The notes under the pieces: generated by a model
Told to the model about the DNA's origin: nothing
The model's database searches: none
Seen by the model: only the letters and a program-made list of their open reading frames with translations
Made by a program: the position numbers and the translations under genes
Shown: one piece after another, positions 14,352 through 24,251 of the stretch
Numbering within the stretch: the first letter of the stretch is position 1
Layout: each line of letters begins with the position of its first letter
Origin: Roseibacillus sp.
GTDB taxonomy: Bacteria > Verrucomicrobiota > Verrucomicrobiia > Verrucomicrobiales > Akkermansiaceae
Length of the DNA stretch: 64,000 nt
Assembly (NCBI GenBank): GCA_002709915.1
Contig: PARF01000088.1
Span: 1-64,000, forward strand
Reading direction: 5' to 3'

Positions 14352-16451
14352 ATGGCCGATCATCCTTTCCTCGCTGAGAATTTCCACATTCCGTGGTCGC
14401 AACTGATCCCCGAAAAGGTGGAGGTCGATATAGAAGCTGGCATCCTTGAGGCTCAGCAGCGCATCGATGAAATCTGCTCCGTTCCTCAGGAGCAGTTAAC
14501 CTATGACAATACTTTTGCTGCTCTTGAAGCAGCCACCGAATCCCTCTCTCGTGGCTGGGGCAGGCTTAACCATCTCTCTTCTGTCCGAGACAACGAAACC
14601 CAGCGAAGCGCGCTGAACAAGATGCTTCCAAAGGTCACGGCCTTCCACGCCTCAATTCCCCTCAACGCTGAATTGTGGGCAACCTTGAAGTCTTTTGCGG
14701 AGTCCGATTCTGTCAAGAATCTCGACCCCGTATCAAAGCGTTTCGTTGAGGAAACCTGTGCAGAATTTCGCGACGCCGGGGCAGATTTACCTGCGGACAA
14801 AAAAGCGCGCATGGCCCAGTTGCAGAGTGAATTAGCTAAGGCCACAAAGAAGTTCGGAGAAAACGTCTTGGACTCCGTAAAAGAATGGGAACTCATTGTT
14901 GAAGACGAGACCCTGCTGGCAGGGCTGCCGGAGAGCAGCCGAGCGTCTGCCCGTGCGGATGCGGAGGCTAAGGGACTCGGTTCGCCAGAGGCTCCCTGCT
15001 GGCGTTTCAACATGCAATTTCCCTCCTTCTATCCAGTACTCCAATACGCAGATAGCGAAAAGCTGCGTAAGATGGTCTTTGAGGGAAGGGGTTCCATCGG
15101 GCGCAACGGCAAGTTCGATAATTCAACTCTCATCTGGGAAATAGTCCGGCTCCGCCAAGAAAAGGCAGAGCTGCTGGGATTCGCAAATTTCGCCGACCTC
15201 AATTTACAGCGCAGCATGGTTGGTAATGGCGCCAAGGCACTTGGTTTTGTTGAAGACCTCCATGCGCGCATCGTCGATGCGTTCCGCACGGAATGCCACC
15301 AGCTCGAAAGCTACAAGGCCCGCAAAACCGGTGGAGAACCGGCCCGTCTGGAGCCCTGGGAAGTATCCTACTGGGCAGAGAAACAGCGCAAGGAACAGTA
15401 TAATTTTGATGACGAAGACCTGCGCCCCTACTTCCAGGTCGACAACGTCATGAAGGGCCTGTTCGGTCTGACGAGCCGGCTCTTTGGAATAACAATCACG
15501 TCTCGCCAGAGTATCTTCCTGGAACCGGGGGATTCACCGTCCGAGGAAAAGGTCGAGGTATGGCACCCTGAGGTCAGCTTTTACGACTTGCATGATACGG
15601 AATCAGGCGAGCTCCTTGGCTCTTTCTATGCCGACTGGCATCCCCGGGAATCGAAACGCAGCGGAGCATGGATGAATTACCTCGAGACCGGGCTGCCCGG
15701 GACCGCAGACAATGAACGCAAACCGCATCTCGGGCTGATCACTGGCAACCTCACCAAGCCCATAGGCGATCAACCTGCTCTGCTCACCCACAGCGAAGTA
15801 GAAACGATTTTCCATGAATTTGGCCATCTTCTTCACCAGCTCCTCAGTGATGTTCCGGTGAAAAGCCTTTCCGGGGTAAATGTCCCGCGTGACTGGGTCG
15901 AGTTGCCTTCACAAATCATGGAGAACTTCTGCTGGGACCGGGACTCTCTCAACTTCTTTGCCCGACACCACGAAACCGCCGAGCCCATTCCCGAGGAGCT
16001 GTTTGAAAAAATGATCGCCGCCCGAAACTACCTGAGTGCCTCTGCCACCATGCGTCAGCTGGCACTGGGTAAGCTTGACCTCGAACTGCATACTCAGCCT
16101 TCCGCGTATCTCGATCGCGATCTAGACGAGGTCGACCACGAAATACTGGAGGACTACAAGGCCGTTCTGGGCTCGCCTACCCCAACCATCGCTCGCCAGT
16201 TTAACCATCTTTTCGATAGCCCCGGAGGATACGCCGCAGGCTACTACTCCTACAAATGGTCAGAGGTTCTCGACGCAGACGCGTTCACTCGCTTCAGGGT
16301 CGAGGGCGTGCTGAACCCTGACACCGGGCGGGCATTTCGAGATCATATCCTGAGTACGGGCAATTCACGCCCTGTGGACGAACTCTACCGTGAGTTCATG
16401 GGCCGGGACCCGGAGTTACAGCCACTGCTCGAGCGCAATGGATTAGCTTAA
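14352..16451 (+). CDS. prlC: M3 family oligopeptidase (oligopeptidase A)
   Basis: This 699-residue zinc metallopeptidase degrades short peptides in the cytoplasm, including signal-peptide fragments in E. coli. The zinc motif HEFGH lies at 488-492 within ETIFHEFGHLLHQLLSD; the third ligand Glu should be in the following VELPSQIMENF segment. The C-terminus shows DSPGGYAAGYYSYKWSEVLDADAF, typical of the OpdA/Dcp branch. No signal peptide is visible. The ORF track starts at TTG 14316, but the ATG at 14352 (MADHPFLAENFHIPW) fits the family N-terminus. It ends 15 bp from the convergent zinc-ribbon gene. Confidence 0.95.
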   Translation: MADHPFLAENFHIPWSQLIPEKVEVDIEAGILEAQQRIDEICSVPQEQLTYDNTFAALEAATESLSRGWGRLNHLSSVRDNETQRSALNKMLPKVTAFHASIPLNAELWATLKSFAESDSVKNLDPVSKRFVEETCAEFRDAGADLPADKKARMAQLQSELAKATKKFGENVLDSVKEWELIVEDETLLAGLPESSRASARADAEAKGLGSPEAPCWRFNMQFPSFYPVLQYADSEKLRKMVFEGRGSIGRNGKFDNSTLIWEIVRLRQEKAELLGFANFADLNLQRSMVGNGAKALGFVEDLHARIVDAFRTECHQLESYKARKTGGEPARLEPWEVSYWAEKQRKEQYNFDDEDLRPYFQVDNVMKGLFGLTSRLFGITITSRQSIFLEPGDSPSEEKVEVWHPEVSFYDLHDTESGELLGSFYADWHPRESKRSGAWMNYLETGLPGTADNERKPHLGLITGNLTKPIGDQPALLTHSEVETIFHEFGHLLHQLLSDVPVKSLSGVNVPRDWVELPSQIMENFCWDRDSLNFFARHHETAEPIPEELFEKMIAARNYLSASATMRQLALGKLDLELHTQPSAYLDRDLDEVDHEILEDYKAVLGSPTPTIARQFNHLFDSPGGYAAGYYSYKWSEVLDADAFTRFRVEGVLNPDTGRAFRDHILSTGNSRPVDELYREFMGRDPELQPLLERNGLA

Positions 16452-16466
16452 CGCAAAAGGTTGCTG

Positions 16467-17978
16467 TCAATTTTGGGCAGCCCGGAAGCGACTCGGAAGC
16501 CACGACGTTGCCACGACGTCCTCGATTTCCACTATCGCGCCCGAGAACCCCTGGGTATCAACTTCCATCTTATGTTGCAGGAGAAGCAGAGCCATCACGG
16601 CTTCGTGGCGATTGAAGGTAACGGGCCGGTTCCGCAACGCGTCCGAAATTTTCCAGTCATCACCAAGGTCTCTGGGCGCATAGGCTAGGACTCTGTGTTG
16701 CTCCGCTCGATCATGAAGGATGTAGCTCCGCCACTTCCCGTTATCGTATCCACTAATGTAGAGATCTGTAGGATGGAGCCAGACCCTCATTTCAACTGGA
16801 GCCTCCGGCTGACTGGATAGAAATTCTGTCCAAGGCAGATCTCCCACTTCCGCGAAAAATTCCCAGAAGACCTTTGGCATGGATCCCTCAGGAAGCAGCA
16901 AAAGCCTTCTGCCCTTCTCTCCCGGAGAGTCGATCTGGTAGAGGAACTGTGGCTTACCACCCTTTCCAAGTGCACGATCCTGCAAAGTAAGTTTGTAGGC
17001 GTCAGGCTTTGAGAGAGGTTTAAAATAGCGCTCAAACTTATTGCGGATGAGCTCTGATTCCCAAACAAATGGCAGAGCTGCCTGCGCGCTGGTTGCATTC
17101 AGGTAACCCCGCGCAACAGTCTCGGCTATCGCCGCTTCGGGATCATCTTTCATCAGCTGACTCAGGCCTCCTGTTTGAGGGCTTGTCAGCGTTAGCTCTT
17201 CTCCCACTTTTTCTCCGCCAGCAAGGAAGGTCCCAGTCCATAAAATGACCACCACGCTCAGCAGGGCGACCCCTGTCAGGGCGATCAGAACCGTGGTTTT
17301 TGGAAAGCTTCGAATGACCCCCGAACTCCCTGCGCCGGGCTGCGCAGAATTTGCCTCCTCGGTCCAATCCTTCTGACCGTGTCTCTCCCGCTGAAAGGCA
17401 TGTGCTATTTGGGCCGCTTCCCGCCGGACCAATACCCGAGCCTCAACTGGATTTGCCTTGATTGTCTCTTTGCTCGCACCCGTTTCCTGAGGGTCCAGAT
17501 GGACGACCTCAGAAGTGCTCTCTCCGATACTCCCTTGCCCTCCACCTGCGCTTACTTCACTGGATAAAGCTTCGGCGGATTGTTCCTGTTTGCTTTTAAG
17601 ATCTATATCCTCTTCTTCAGAGAGCAATTGCGCCTTCTCCTCATGCCGATTTAGCCTCTCATCCAAAACTCCCACGCTGTCAGCAAGAGCTTTCAGAGCT
17701 CTAGCGAGAGTAACATCGGTGGTGTCGCTCTCGGCGGATTCAGCAACGGGTTTCTTGAAGCGCTCGACGAGAAGGGCAGATTTATCCGCAACCGAACTCA
17801 AGTCTATCGGGGCAAATTCCTCCGGAAGAGCCATACTGACAGGAATTGCCATCTGCGTATCGCATTCCCTGTAGCGAACTTTTACCTGACACCCGGGGCA
17901 TATTTTTTCTGCTCTTGAGGTGAGCTCCTCAAAAGTAACTTCGGCGCCACAGGCAGCACATTTAAGGGTTACAGCCAT
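16467..17978 (-). CDS. Zinc-ribbon single-pass membrane protein, unknown function
   Basis: I do not recognise a family for the whole protein. The preferred ATG at 17978 gives MAVTLKCAACGAEVTF; the CAAC and CPGC pairs form an N-terminal zinc ribbon. Residues about 45-215 are charged and low-complexity with one likely coiled stretch (RALKALADSVGVLDERLNRHEEKAQLL). One membrane helix follows near 235-260 (TTVLIALTGVALLSVVVIL). The C-terminal 240 residues are a soluble domain, probably outside the cytoplasm, with aromatic-rich strands (EMRVWLHPTDLYISGYDNGKWRS). The ORF track's start at 18050 adds a cysteine-rich non-homologous leader. It could be a membrane sensor or cell-envelope factor. Confidence 0.75.
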   Translation of the reverse strand: MAVTLKCAACGAEVTFEELTSRAEKICPGCQVKVRYRECDTQMAIPVSMALPEEFAPIDLSSVADKSALLVERFKKPVAESAESDTTDVTLARALKALADSVGVLDERLNRHEEKAQLLSEEEDIDLKSKQEQSAEALSSEVSAGGGQGSIGESTSEVVHLDPQETGASKETIKANPVEARVLVRREAAQIAHAFQRERHGQKDWTEEANSAQPGAGSSGVIRSFPKTTVLIALTGVALLSVVVILWTGTFLAGGEKVGEELTLTSPQTGGLSQLMKDDPEAAIAETVARGYLNATSAQAALPFVWESELIRNKFERYFKPLSKPDAYKLTLQDRALGKGGKPQFLYQIDSPGEKGRRLLLLPEGSMPKVFWEFFAEVGDLPWTEFLSSQPEAPVEMRVWLHPTDLYISGYDNGKWRSYILHDRAEQHRVLAYAPRDLGDDWKISDALRNRPVTFNRHEAVMALLLLQHKMEVDTQGFSGAIVEIEDVVATSWLPSRFRAAQN

Positions 17979-18147
17979 CGTCCAGTGATAGCAGGGACTA
18001 TGGCCCTTGCCGTGAACGCGATCTTGCCCGCGGCATCCCGTCGGAAACAAGGAAGAAGATTGCCCCCTCTAAAAACCATATCCTTACAGCATCCCGAGCT
18101 CTGTCGAAATCCCGGACGATTCCCCTCGAAACTGCACTAAGTGCTCT

Positions 18148-18354
18148 CTATTTGCCGGCAACATCACGACGCGCTGCCATTTTATCCGGATCCTTCTCCG
18201 CCGTGATCCTCTCCTCCGATTCTTCCGCGGCGGAGATTGCACTTGAAGGAGAGGTCCGAAGGTGACTCTCGATTGGCACTTCCCGGAAAAAGGTCAGTGC
18301 TAACCACACAAGAATCAGCGCTCCTGCTGAGGTAACGAAGAGTCGGAGGGTCAT
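18148..18354 (-). CDS. Small single-helix membrane protein
   Basis: This 68-residue ORF starts at ATG with one strong hydrophobic helix (LFVTSAGALILVWLALTFF), then a short charged Ser/Glu/Lys-rich tail. Nothing identifies its role. It sits alone between the zinc-ribbon gene and the GHL10 gene, all on the minus strand, with gaps of about 125-170 bp. The ATG and membrane helix favour a real gene, but a chance ORF is possible. Confidence 0.45.
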   Translation of the reverse strand: MTLRLFVTSAGALILVWLALTFFREVPIESHLRTSPSSAISAAEESEERITAEKDPDKMAARRDVAGK

Positions 18355-18479
18355 TCGAAATAATCTTCACCAAGGGAAGGCAGTAAGCGTCTCTTAAATA
18401 TAAGTTTTGCACAATCTATTTTCTCCGCAATTGGGTAGAGCAATAGCCAATCCTCACACAATCCGCACCCTAACGGACT

Positions 18480-19913
18480 CTAACGCCGCCCCAGGACGCA
18501 GGCATCCGAAGCAACGCCATAGCGGTCCACGCTACAAACCGCAACGGCGTCCGGAGAACCACTCAGGTTTACGCTCAGACTAGATCCATGCATCACCGCA
18601 TAGGTGTTCCAACTCCGGCCGTAACGAGCTTGGACAACATACTTCATGGTAGACGGAACCTTCGACCATTGCACGAGGGTCATCCCTTTACTGGTCATCG
18701 CCCGGGCGCGGGGTGCCCGGGGCCTCATCTTGCTTAACCACGGCATTGGTGGCACCAGAGCAGGGTGAGTGTAAATACTCTTGCTTAAGGCCGTGGTTAT
18801 GCCCCCTCGGTTTTCCATCAGGGCCTTCGAGCTCCAATGAACATGTCCGGCATAGTTTCGGCCTACGGTGCGAGAGAGTCGTAGCTGATTCACGATTTCG
18901 CTAGCTGGTCGGCCTGGATCCTCAGTAGACTTGATCCGAGCCGTTGCAAGTCCGGGCCACACGGGACGACCGCCTTGGGCTCGCCACCATTCAAGGAGCA
19001 GCGAGAAACTCTGAGGTCCCTTGATCCGCCAGTAGAGCTGGGGAGAAAGGTAATCGCACCACCCTGAAGTCAACCACTTCCAGGAGTCCGCAGCCAGATG
19101 TTCATAGGCGTTGATATGGGCGGTGGTTCCCCGGGGGACTCCTGGCTTCCAAATCCCAAAGGGGCTGATCCCGACGCGCACCCACGGCTTGATTCCCTTC
19201 ACTTTCCTATACATCCCCCGCACAAAGGAGTCCACATAGGCCCGCCGTTGCGCAGGTGTCTTGCCATCTGGAAAATCAGGGGTGGGACGCCCTTTGACGA
19301 GATCGGGATACGGGTAAAAATAATCATCAATATGGATTCCATCCACGTCGTAACGCCTCACCACATCGGCTATGACGTCCAAGGCTCGGCGCCTCGTAAA
19401 ACTGCTCGCCGGGTCCAGCCACCGATGGAGCTTGAAGTCGCGTATGATTGATGGGTGCGTCCGAGAAACGTGATCTGGAGAAACCCAGTGGTCCCGGTGA
19501 GGCGCTGCCCGGAATGGATTAAACCAGGCGTGAACCTCGATATTACGAGCGTGGGCCTGCTTGATGCAGAAGGCGAGTGGATCGTAGCCCGGATCTCTTC
19601 CCATCGTGCCTGTGAGCCATGGAGACCAAGGCTCAATCCGCGATCGGTAGAGGGCATCGGCCTGAGGGCGGACCTGAAAAATCACCGCGTTCATACGCAA
19701 TGAGGCCATACGATCCAGAATCCGGGTCAGCTCGGCCTGCTGCCGATGGGCACTCAGTCCCTTTCTCGAAGGCCAGTCAATGTTGTAGACGCAGGCGACC
19801 CACGCCGCCCGAAATTCTCGGTCGGGAGCCGGAGCTTTCTCGGTGCTTCCAACGTAACTCTGGGCCGCCGCACCGCAGACAAAGACTACCCATACAACTA
19901 ATGGTCGAAGCAT
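18480..19913 (-). CDS. GHL10 (DUF187) glycoside-hydrolase-like secreted protein
   Basis: This is a secreted TIM-barrel protein of the GHL10/YngK family, probably acting on peptidoglycan or another envelope glycan. The signal peptide is VWVVFVCGAAAQ. The barrel begins EFRAAWVACVYNIDWPS and continues with MNAVIFQVRPQADALY, IEVHAWFNPFRA, YDVDGIHIDDYFYPYP, VRVGISPFGIWKPG and CDYLSPQLYWRI, all family landmarks. The carboxylates in DGIHIDDYFYP are the expected active-site region. After residue about 385 a fibronectin-III-like beta segment ends the protein (KYVVQARYGRSWNTY). It is about 100 bp downstream of the M29 peptidase gene on the same strand. Confidence 0.9.
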   Translation of the reverse strand: MLRPLVVWVVFVCGAAAQSYVGSTEKAPAPDREFRAAWVACVYNIDWPSRKGLSAHRQQAELTRILDRMASLRMNAVIFQVRPQADALYRSRIEPWSPWLTGTMGRDPGYDPLAFCIKQAHARNIEVHAWFNPFRAAPHRDHWVSPDHVSRTHPSIIRDFKLHRWLDPASSFTRRRALDVIADVVRRYDVDGIHIDDYFYPYPDLVKGRPTPDFPDGKTPAQRRAYVDSFVRGMYRKVKGIKPWVRVGISPFGIWKPGVPRGTTAHINAYEHLAADSWKWLTSGWCDYLSPQLYWRIKGPQSFSLLLEWWRAQGGRPVWPGLATARIKSTEDPGRPASEIVNQLRLSRTVGRNYAGHVHWSSKALMENRGGITTALSKSIYTHPALVPPMPWLSKMRPRAPRARAMTSKGMTLVQWSKVPSTMKYVVQARYGRSWNTYAVMHGSSLSVNLSGSPDAVAVCSVDRYGVASDACVLGRR

Positions 19914-20013
19914 CAGACCTGAACGTTTCAGGTTTCCTTACTATTTCCAAGGCGATTCGACGGACCTCCTTCCCACATCTGGCTCTCCAATAGTCCCCAA
20001 GATGATCCAGCTC

Positions 20014-21114
20014 CTACCAGTTCAGCCCATGAAGGGACTTCGGCAGAAACTTTCCGTCTTTCCGGATGAGCTTGCCGTCAAACCAGATTTCACCACCTCC
20101 ATGATCTCCGCGCTGGATACTCACCATGTCCCAGTGAACCTTTGACTTGTTACCATTGCTGGCTTCGTCATAGGCCTGCCCGGGGGTAAAATGAAAAGAC
20201 CCCGCAATTTTTTCATCGAACAGGATATCACGCATCGGCTCACGGATTTCGGGATTAAATCCCAGAGCGAATTCCCCGATGTAACGCGCACCTTCATCCG
20301 CATCGAGTATCTTGTTAATCTCCCGATCTTTGCCTTCTGCCTGTGCGTTTACGATCTTCCCCCTCTCAAATTCCAACCTGATGCCATCAAATGGGATGCC
20401 ATTGTAAATCGTTGCGGCGTTGTGAGTAATGACTCCATTGACCGAGTTCTTCACCGGTGCGGTAAAACACTCCCCGTCGGGAATGTTACATTCGCCCCCG
20501 CATGGAATCGCGGGAATATCCTTGATTGAGAATTCCAAATCGGTTCCTGGTCCCTTGATATGAACACGATCGGTCCTTGTCATCAGACGGCCCAGCGCGT
20601 TCATCGCGGGCTTCATGGCCTTGTAGTTCAGTAGGCAGACCCGGAAGTAAAAATCCTCGAATGCTTCCGTGCTCATTCCGGCCTGCTGGGCCATCGCCGC
20701 ATGCGGCCAGCGCAACACACACCACTTTGTTTTTTCCACCCTGTGACGTAGAACTTTGCGGGTATGCCCCTGAGCCAGATCCATTCGCCCCGCCGGCACA
20801 CCACTCAATTCCGCTATATTATGACTCCCTCGCACCGCAATGTAGGCATTCATATCCCGCATTTCGGCCATCCGGTGCTTGGCTATCAGCCGATATTGTT
20901 CATCCGTAGCGCCCGCCAGAAGCTCTCGTGCCACCCGCATGGAATTCATTGTTACGAACGGCACCGCGCCTCGCCGGCGCGCCTCGCGGACTAAAGCGAT
21001 CCCCACTTCCTCCGGAACGTCGTAAAGGTCAATGAGGACCTTTTCTCCCCTCTTGAGGTTTGTGGAGTGGCGAACTAGCTGTCCTGCGAGCTGATCAATG
21101 CGGGGGTCGTGCAT
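20014..21114 (-). CDS. M29 family aminopeptidase (thermophilic aminopeptidase type)
   Basis: M29 enzymes are cytoplasmic dimetal aminopeptidases that remove N-terminal residues from peptides. The metal-binding stretch is [17 protein letters not shown] with its glutamates, followed by [34 protein letters not shown] and IWFDGKLI. These supply the remaining Glu, His and Asp ligands. At 366 residues it is close to the usual 370-410. There is no signal peptide. The N-terminal Rossmann-like half ([18 protein letters not shown]) is intact. It is divergent from purN across a 254-bp gap. Confidence 0.92.
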   Translation of the reverse strand: MHDPRIDQLAGQLVRHSTNLKRGEKVLIDLYDVPEEVGIALVREARRRGAVPFVTMNSMRVARELLAGATDEQYRLIAKHRMAEMRDMNAYIAVRGSHNIAELSGVPAGRMDLAQGHTRKVLRHRVEKTKWCVLRWPHAAMAQQAGMSTEAFEDFYFRVCLLNYKAMKPAMNALGRLMTRTDRVHIKGPGTDLEFSIKDIPAIPCGGECNIPDGECFTAPVKNSVNGVITHNAATIYNGIPFDGIRLEFERGKIVNAQAEGKDREINKILDADEGARYIGEFALGFNPEIREPMRDILFDEKIAGSFHFTPGQAYDEASNGNKSKVHWDMVSIQRGDHGGGEIWFDGKLIRKDGKFLPKSLHGLNW

Positions 21115-21368
21115 ACTTCCGGGAGCTTAAGGAGAGAATCTTATTTTGGCGATGTGCGATCCTGATGAATCGTGGCGATAACAAGCCAACGATGGTCATG
21201 CCGTGGGTTTTCCATATTCAAAGCTCCGGCAATATGTCCCTCTTCTTTATCATGAGCAAGTGAAAGGAGAGCACAGCAAAGCCCCTTGGCCCGTAAAAAT
21301 GAGCTACCTCAACGCTGGCTTTATTCCCTGCGCTTGTCTCACGAGGCATCCACTCCTAGCCTTCCGAG

Positions 21369-21953
21369 GTGATTCGTGTTGGTATTCTTGGCTCTGGCTC
21401 CGGCTCCAATATGCAGGCCATCCTCGATGCCATCCAGAATGGCGAATTGGAAGCTGAGATCGTCATCGTCCTCAGCGATGTCCCGGATGCCTACATTCTC
21501 AAAAGAGCGGAACAGGCAGGATTGCCCTCGGGAGTGATCGACTGCAGGGGCCTCAGCTCCAAGTTTCCGGAGGAAGCGCAGCGTGAAACCGCGGACATTC
21601 TTTCACAGGCTGGAGTGGAATTAATTTGCCTCGCGGGGTTCATGCGACTCCTCCGGCCACCCCTTCTCAGCGCTTTTCCCGGGCGAATCATCAATATTCA
21701 CCCCTCTCTGCTCCCCAATTTCCCCGGCCTCTGTGCGTGGACCCAGGCTGTTGAGGCAGGAGCTCACGAGAGCGGATGCACAGTACATTATGTCGACGCA
21801 GGAATGGACACGGGCACCATCATCGCTCAAGCCAGTGTCCCTGTTCTTCCCGATGACACCCCTGACCGTCTCCACGCCAGAATTCAAGAAGAGGAGCACA
21901 AGCTTTACCCAGCCGCGATTGCCCAGATTGCTGTAAAACTTGAGCGGGAATAG
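21369..21953 (+). CDS. purN: Phosphoribosylglycinamide formyltransferase
   Basis: PurN transfers the formyl group from 10-formyl-THF to GAR, the third step of purine synthesis. The GTG start gives MIRVGILGSGSGSNMQAI, matching the family N-terminus with its phosphate-binding loop. The catalytic region is intact: LAGFMRLL, then INIHPSLLPNFPG with the active-site His, then GCTVHYVDAGMDTGTIIAQ with the conserved Asp. The 194-residue length is normal. The N-terminal motif fixes the start although no strong ribosome-binding site precedes it. Next downstream on the same strand, after 131 bp, is the moxR operon, which looks independent. Confidence 0.95.
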   Translation: MIRVGILGSGSGSNMQAILDAIQNGELEAEIVIVLSDVPDAYILKRAEQAGLPSGVIDCRGLSSKFPEEAQRETADILSQAGVELICLAGFMRLLRPPLLSAFPGRIINIHPSLLPNFPGLCAWTQAVEAGAHESGCTVHYVDAGMDTGTIIAQASVPVLPDDTPDRLHARIQEEEHKLYPAAIAQIAVKLERE

Positions 21954-22084
21954 ACCCTTGGCAACGATCTGCCCAGAAAAACAGAGCTTTATAGCCTATC
22001 AACTGTTGATCGCCCTCTGAAGCGCTGTGCCCATCCCGTAAGTTTGCGATTTTCCCCCGGGCTGTTACGGGGTAACTCATCCCT

Positions 22085-23005
22085 GTGCTGCAAGCTTCCC
22101 TTCAGACCCTCCGGGCAACACTCAATGAGACAATTCTAGGCTCTGAGCGGGCAGCAGACCTGCTCCTTACCGCCTTGCTGGCTCGCGGCCATGCACTTGT
22201 GACGGGCCCCCCGGGGATTGGAAAAACATCCCTCGCCTCCACCCTCGCAATGTCTCTCGGCGGAATGTTCAAGCGGCTTCAATTTACCCCGGACCTGCTT
22301 CCTTCGGATATTATTGGCTACAATCTTTACCGGCAGCAAAGTGGTGATTTTGATTTCATCCCGGGGCCTGTGTTTTCGAACCTTCTTCTCGCCGACGAAA
22401 TTAATCGGGCTTCACCTCGAACACAGTCGGCTCTCCTTGAATCCATGAACGAGCGGCAGGTATCTGTGGATGGAGAAACCAAAAATCTTCCCGACCCCTT
22501 CCTCGTGGTGGCCACCCAGAATGATACCTCCTCCACCGGAACATTTCCCCTTCCAGAACCACAGCTGGACAGGTTCCTTCTTTCGATCCCAATGACATTG
22601 CCTTCGGAGGAGTGCCAGCTCGCCATCCTGAAACTTCATGGAGGTGGGTCTCCTCCTCACCCAGGGCACGCCCCTGAAGCCGTGCTCTCCATCGAAAATC
22701 TCACAATCCTCCAGAGGGAGGTCGCGGAAGTTCCGATCTCGGACAACCTTCAACGCTACCTTCTCGCTCTTTGCCAGACGGCGAGGTCCCTTACCGGCCA
22801 GGACCATGCCATCTCTGTCCGTGGTACTTTGGCGCTCCAGTCTGCCGCTCGGGCGTTTGCACTTCTTGAGGGGCAGAACGCCGTTCATCCCGATCACGTG
22901 CAGGCGGTCTATCCCCACGTTCTCCGTCATCGCCTTTTGACGGATGACACCATGGATCCAGATCCCCTTCTCAACGCCGCTCTGGATCAGACCCCTGTCC
23001 CCTGA
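22085..23005 (+). CDS. MoxR-family AAA+ ATPase
   Basis: MoxR ATPases are AAA+ chaperones usually encoded with DUF58 and transglutaminase genes, as here. The GTG start gives a 306-residue protein with Walker A GPPGIGKT at 41-48, QFTPDLLPSDIIGYN, Walker B LLLADEINRASPRTQSALLE, sensor VVATQND and the arginine-finger region LDRFLL. The C-terminal lid domain follows. It leads a three-gene plus-strand set with gaps of 90 and 40 bp. The system's role is unknown in most bacteria; assembly or activation of envelope proteins is commonly proposed. Confidence 0.93.
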   Translation: MLQASLQTLRATLNETILGSERAADLLLTALLARGHALVTGPPGIGKTSLASTLAMSLGGMFKRLQFTPDLLPSDIIGYNLYRQQSGDFDFIPGPVFSNLLLADEINRASPRTQSALLESMNERQVSVDGETKNLPDPFLVVATQNDTSSTGTFPLPEPQLDRFLLSIPMTLPSEECQLAILKLHGGGSPPHPGHAPEAVLSIENLTILQREVAEVPISDNLQRYLLALCQTARSLTGQDHAISVRGTLALQSAARAFALLEGQNAVHPDHVQAVYPHVLRHRLLTDDTMDPDPLLNAALDQTPVP

Positions 23006-23095
23006 AGAGCTCCTCCGTTTCTTTCTGACTAGAAACCCGTTTGAGCGCACTACGATCTCAAATATCCACAAAACCTTAGCTCGAGCTTCCTTTTC

Positions 23096-24211
23096 ATGCT
23101 GACCCGCCGCGGTGCCATTCTCCTCGGGGCTTCCCTTGCCCTGATAACCCTTGGGGGGGTTCGAGCCGATGGTATTCTCATCACCCTTGGATTAAGCGGC
23201 GGCCTCCTGCTCACGGGAGCGTGGCTCCTCGTTCGGCAAAACCTTGACTCTCTTTCACTCAGTCTCCGGACACCGACGAGAGTCTACGCCGATCATCCTT
23301 TTGATCTGAGGGTTCTCCTGCATAACGAGCGCAGGGTTCTGGACGCTTTCCATATCACGATCGCGCTCAGACTCGCCGGACAGGTCGAAATCCGGTCCTT
23401 CGCCCCGTGGACTGCGGCTAATTCCGCCTCAGAAGTACACCTCCGGGGAACGATTCCCGGACGCAGTGCCCTGTCTGAACACGAATATTCTCTGAAAACA
23501 ATCATGCCCCTCGGGCTTTTTTCCCTGAAAGCCTCAGGGATGGTCTCTCACGAGATCCTTGTTTTTCCCCGACCGCTTACTCCGCGAGAACTTTCCACTC
23601 AGGGATCTCTTCATGATGCCTCCCTGCTCCCTGGCATCACGTCGGGCCAAGCTCCCGGGGAGCCGCGCGGAATCCGCCCTTGGCAGGCAGGAGACCCAGC
23701 CAAGCACATCCACTGGCCTGCCTCCGCGCGCTCATTCACCCGATGCCGGGGCCTGCGGGTCCGCGAGAATGACCCTCCGGGCTTCTATCCCCGACATTGC
23801 GTCGTCCTTTTCCACTCCTTTGGAATGTCGGGTCAATTGATCCGGGCGGATCGCTTCGAATGGGCTCTCTCACTCGCATGCGGAACACTGCGCCACCTCC
23901 GTGAACATGGCATTCCAACGACTTTTCTCGCTGATTTTAATCAATGGGAGCCTCTTCCGGTTATCTCCAGGAGTAGTTTCGGCAACCTCCTTGTCTCACT
24001 CAGCCGGGCACAACGCCGACATGACACCGAAGCTCATGACCTGATTCCCGTCATGGAGCGGATCGCGGATGATGACTCCCTCATTATCATCTCCGATATG
24101 CCCATAGAATCCTGGGCCGACACTCTCCCGAAAAGCCCCGCCATTCGTGTGGACATTCGCCAGCATAATTATGGGGCAAGGACGCTTAAGGTTCGTAGCC
24201 CCGCCTCATGA
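23096..24211 (+). CDS. DUF58 domain membrane protein
   Basis: This 371-residue protein has the DUF58 arrangement: two hydrophobic helices at the N-terminus (GAILLGASLALITLGG and GLSGGLLLTGAWLLV), a beta-sandwich-like middle, then the hallmark GIRPWQAGDPAKHIHWPASAR. A von-Willebrand-like C-terminal half follows (VVLFHSFGMS). It is encoded between moxR and a transglutaminase gene and should form one functional unit with them at the membrane. The hallmark normally reads close to RxYxxGDxxRxIxW, which is matched apart from the first aromatic. Its stop (24211) is 40 bp before the next preferred start. Confidence 0.9.
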   Translation: MLTRRGAILLGASLALITLGGVRADGILITLGLSGGLLLTGAWLLVRQNLDSLSLSLRTPTRVYADHPFDLRVLLHNERRVLDAFHITIALRLAGQVEIRSFAPWTAANSASEVHLRGTIPGRSALSEHEYSLKTIMPLGLFSLKASGMVSHEILVFPRPLTPRELSTQGSLHDASLLPGITSGQAPGEPRGIRPWQAGDPAKHIHWPASARSFTRCRGLRVRENDPPGFYPRHCVVLFHSFGMSGQLIRADRFEWALSLACGTLRHLREHGIPTTFLADFNQWEPLPVISRSSFGNLLVSLSRAQRRHDTEAHDLIPVMERIADDDSLIIISDMPIESWADTLPKSPAIRVDIRQHNYGARTLKVRSPAS

Positions 24212-24251
24212 GCAAATCCCTTACCCTGCCCGGCTGACCGGAAAACCCCTA

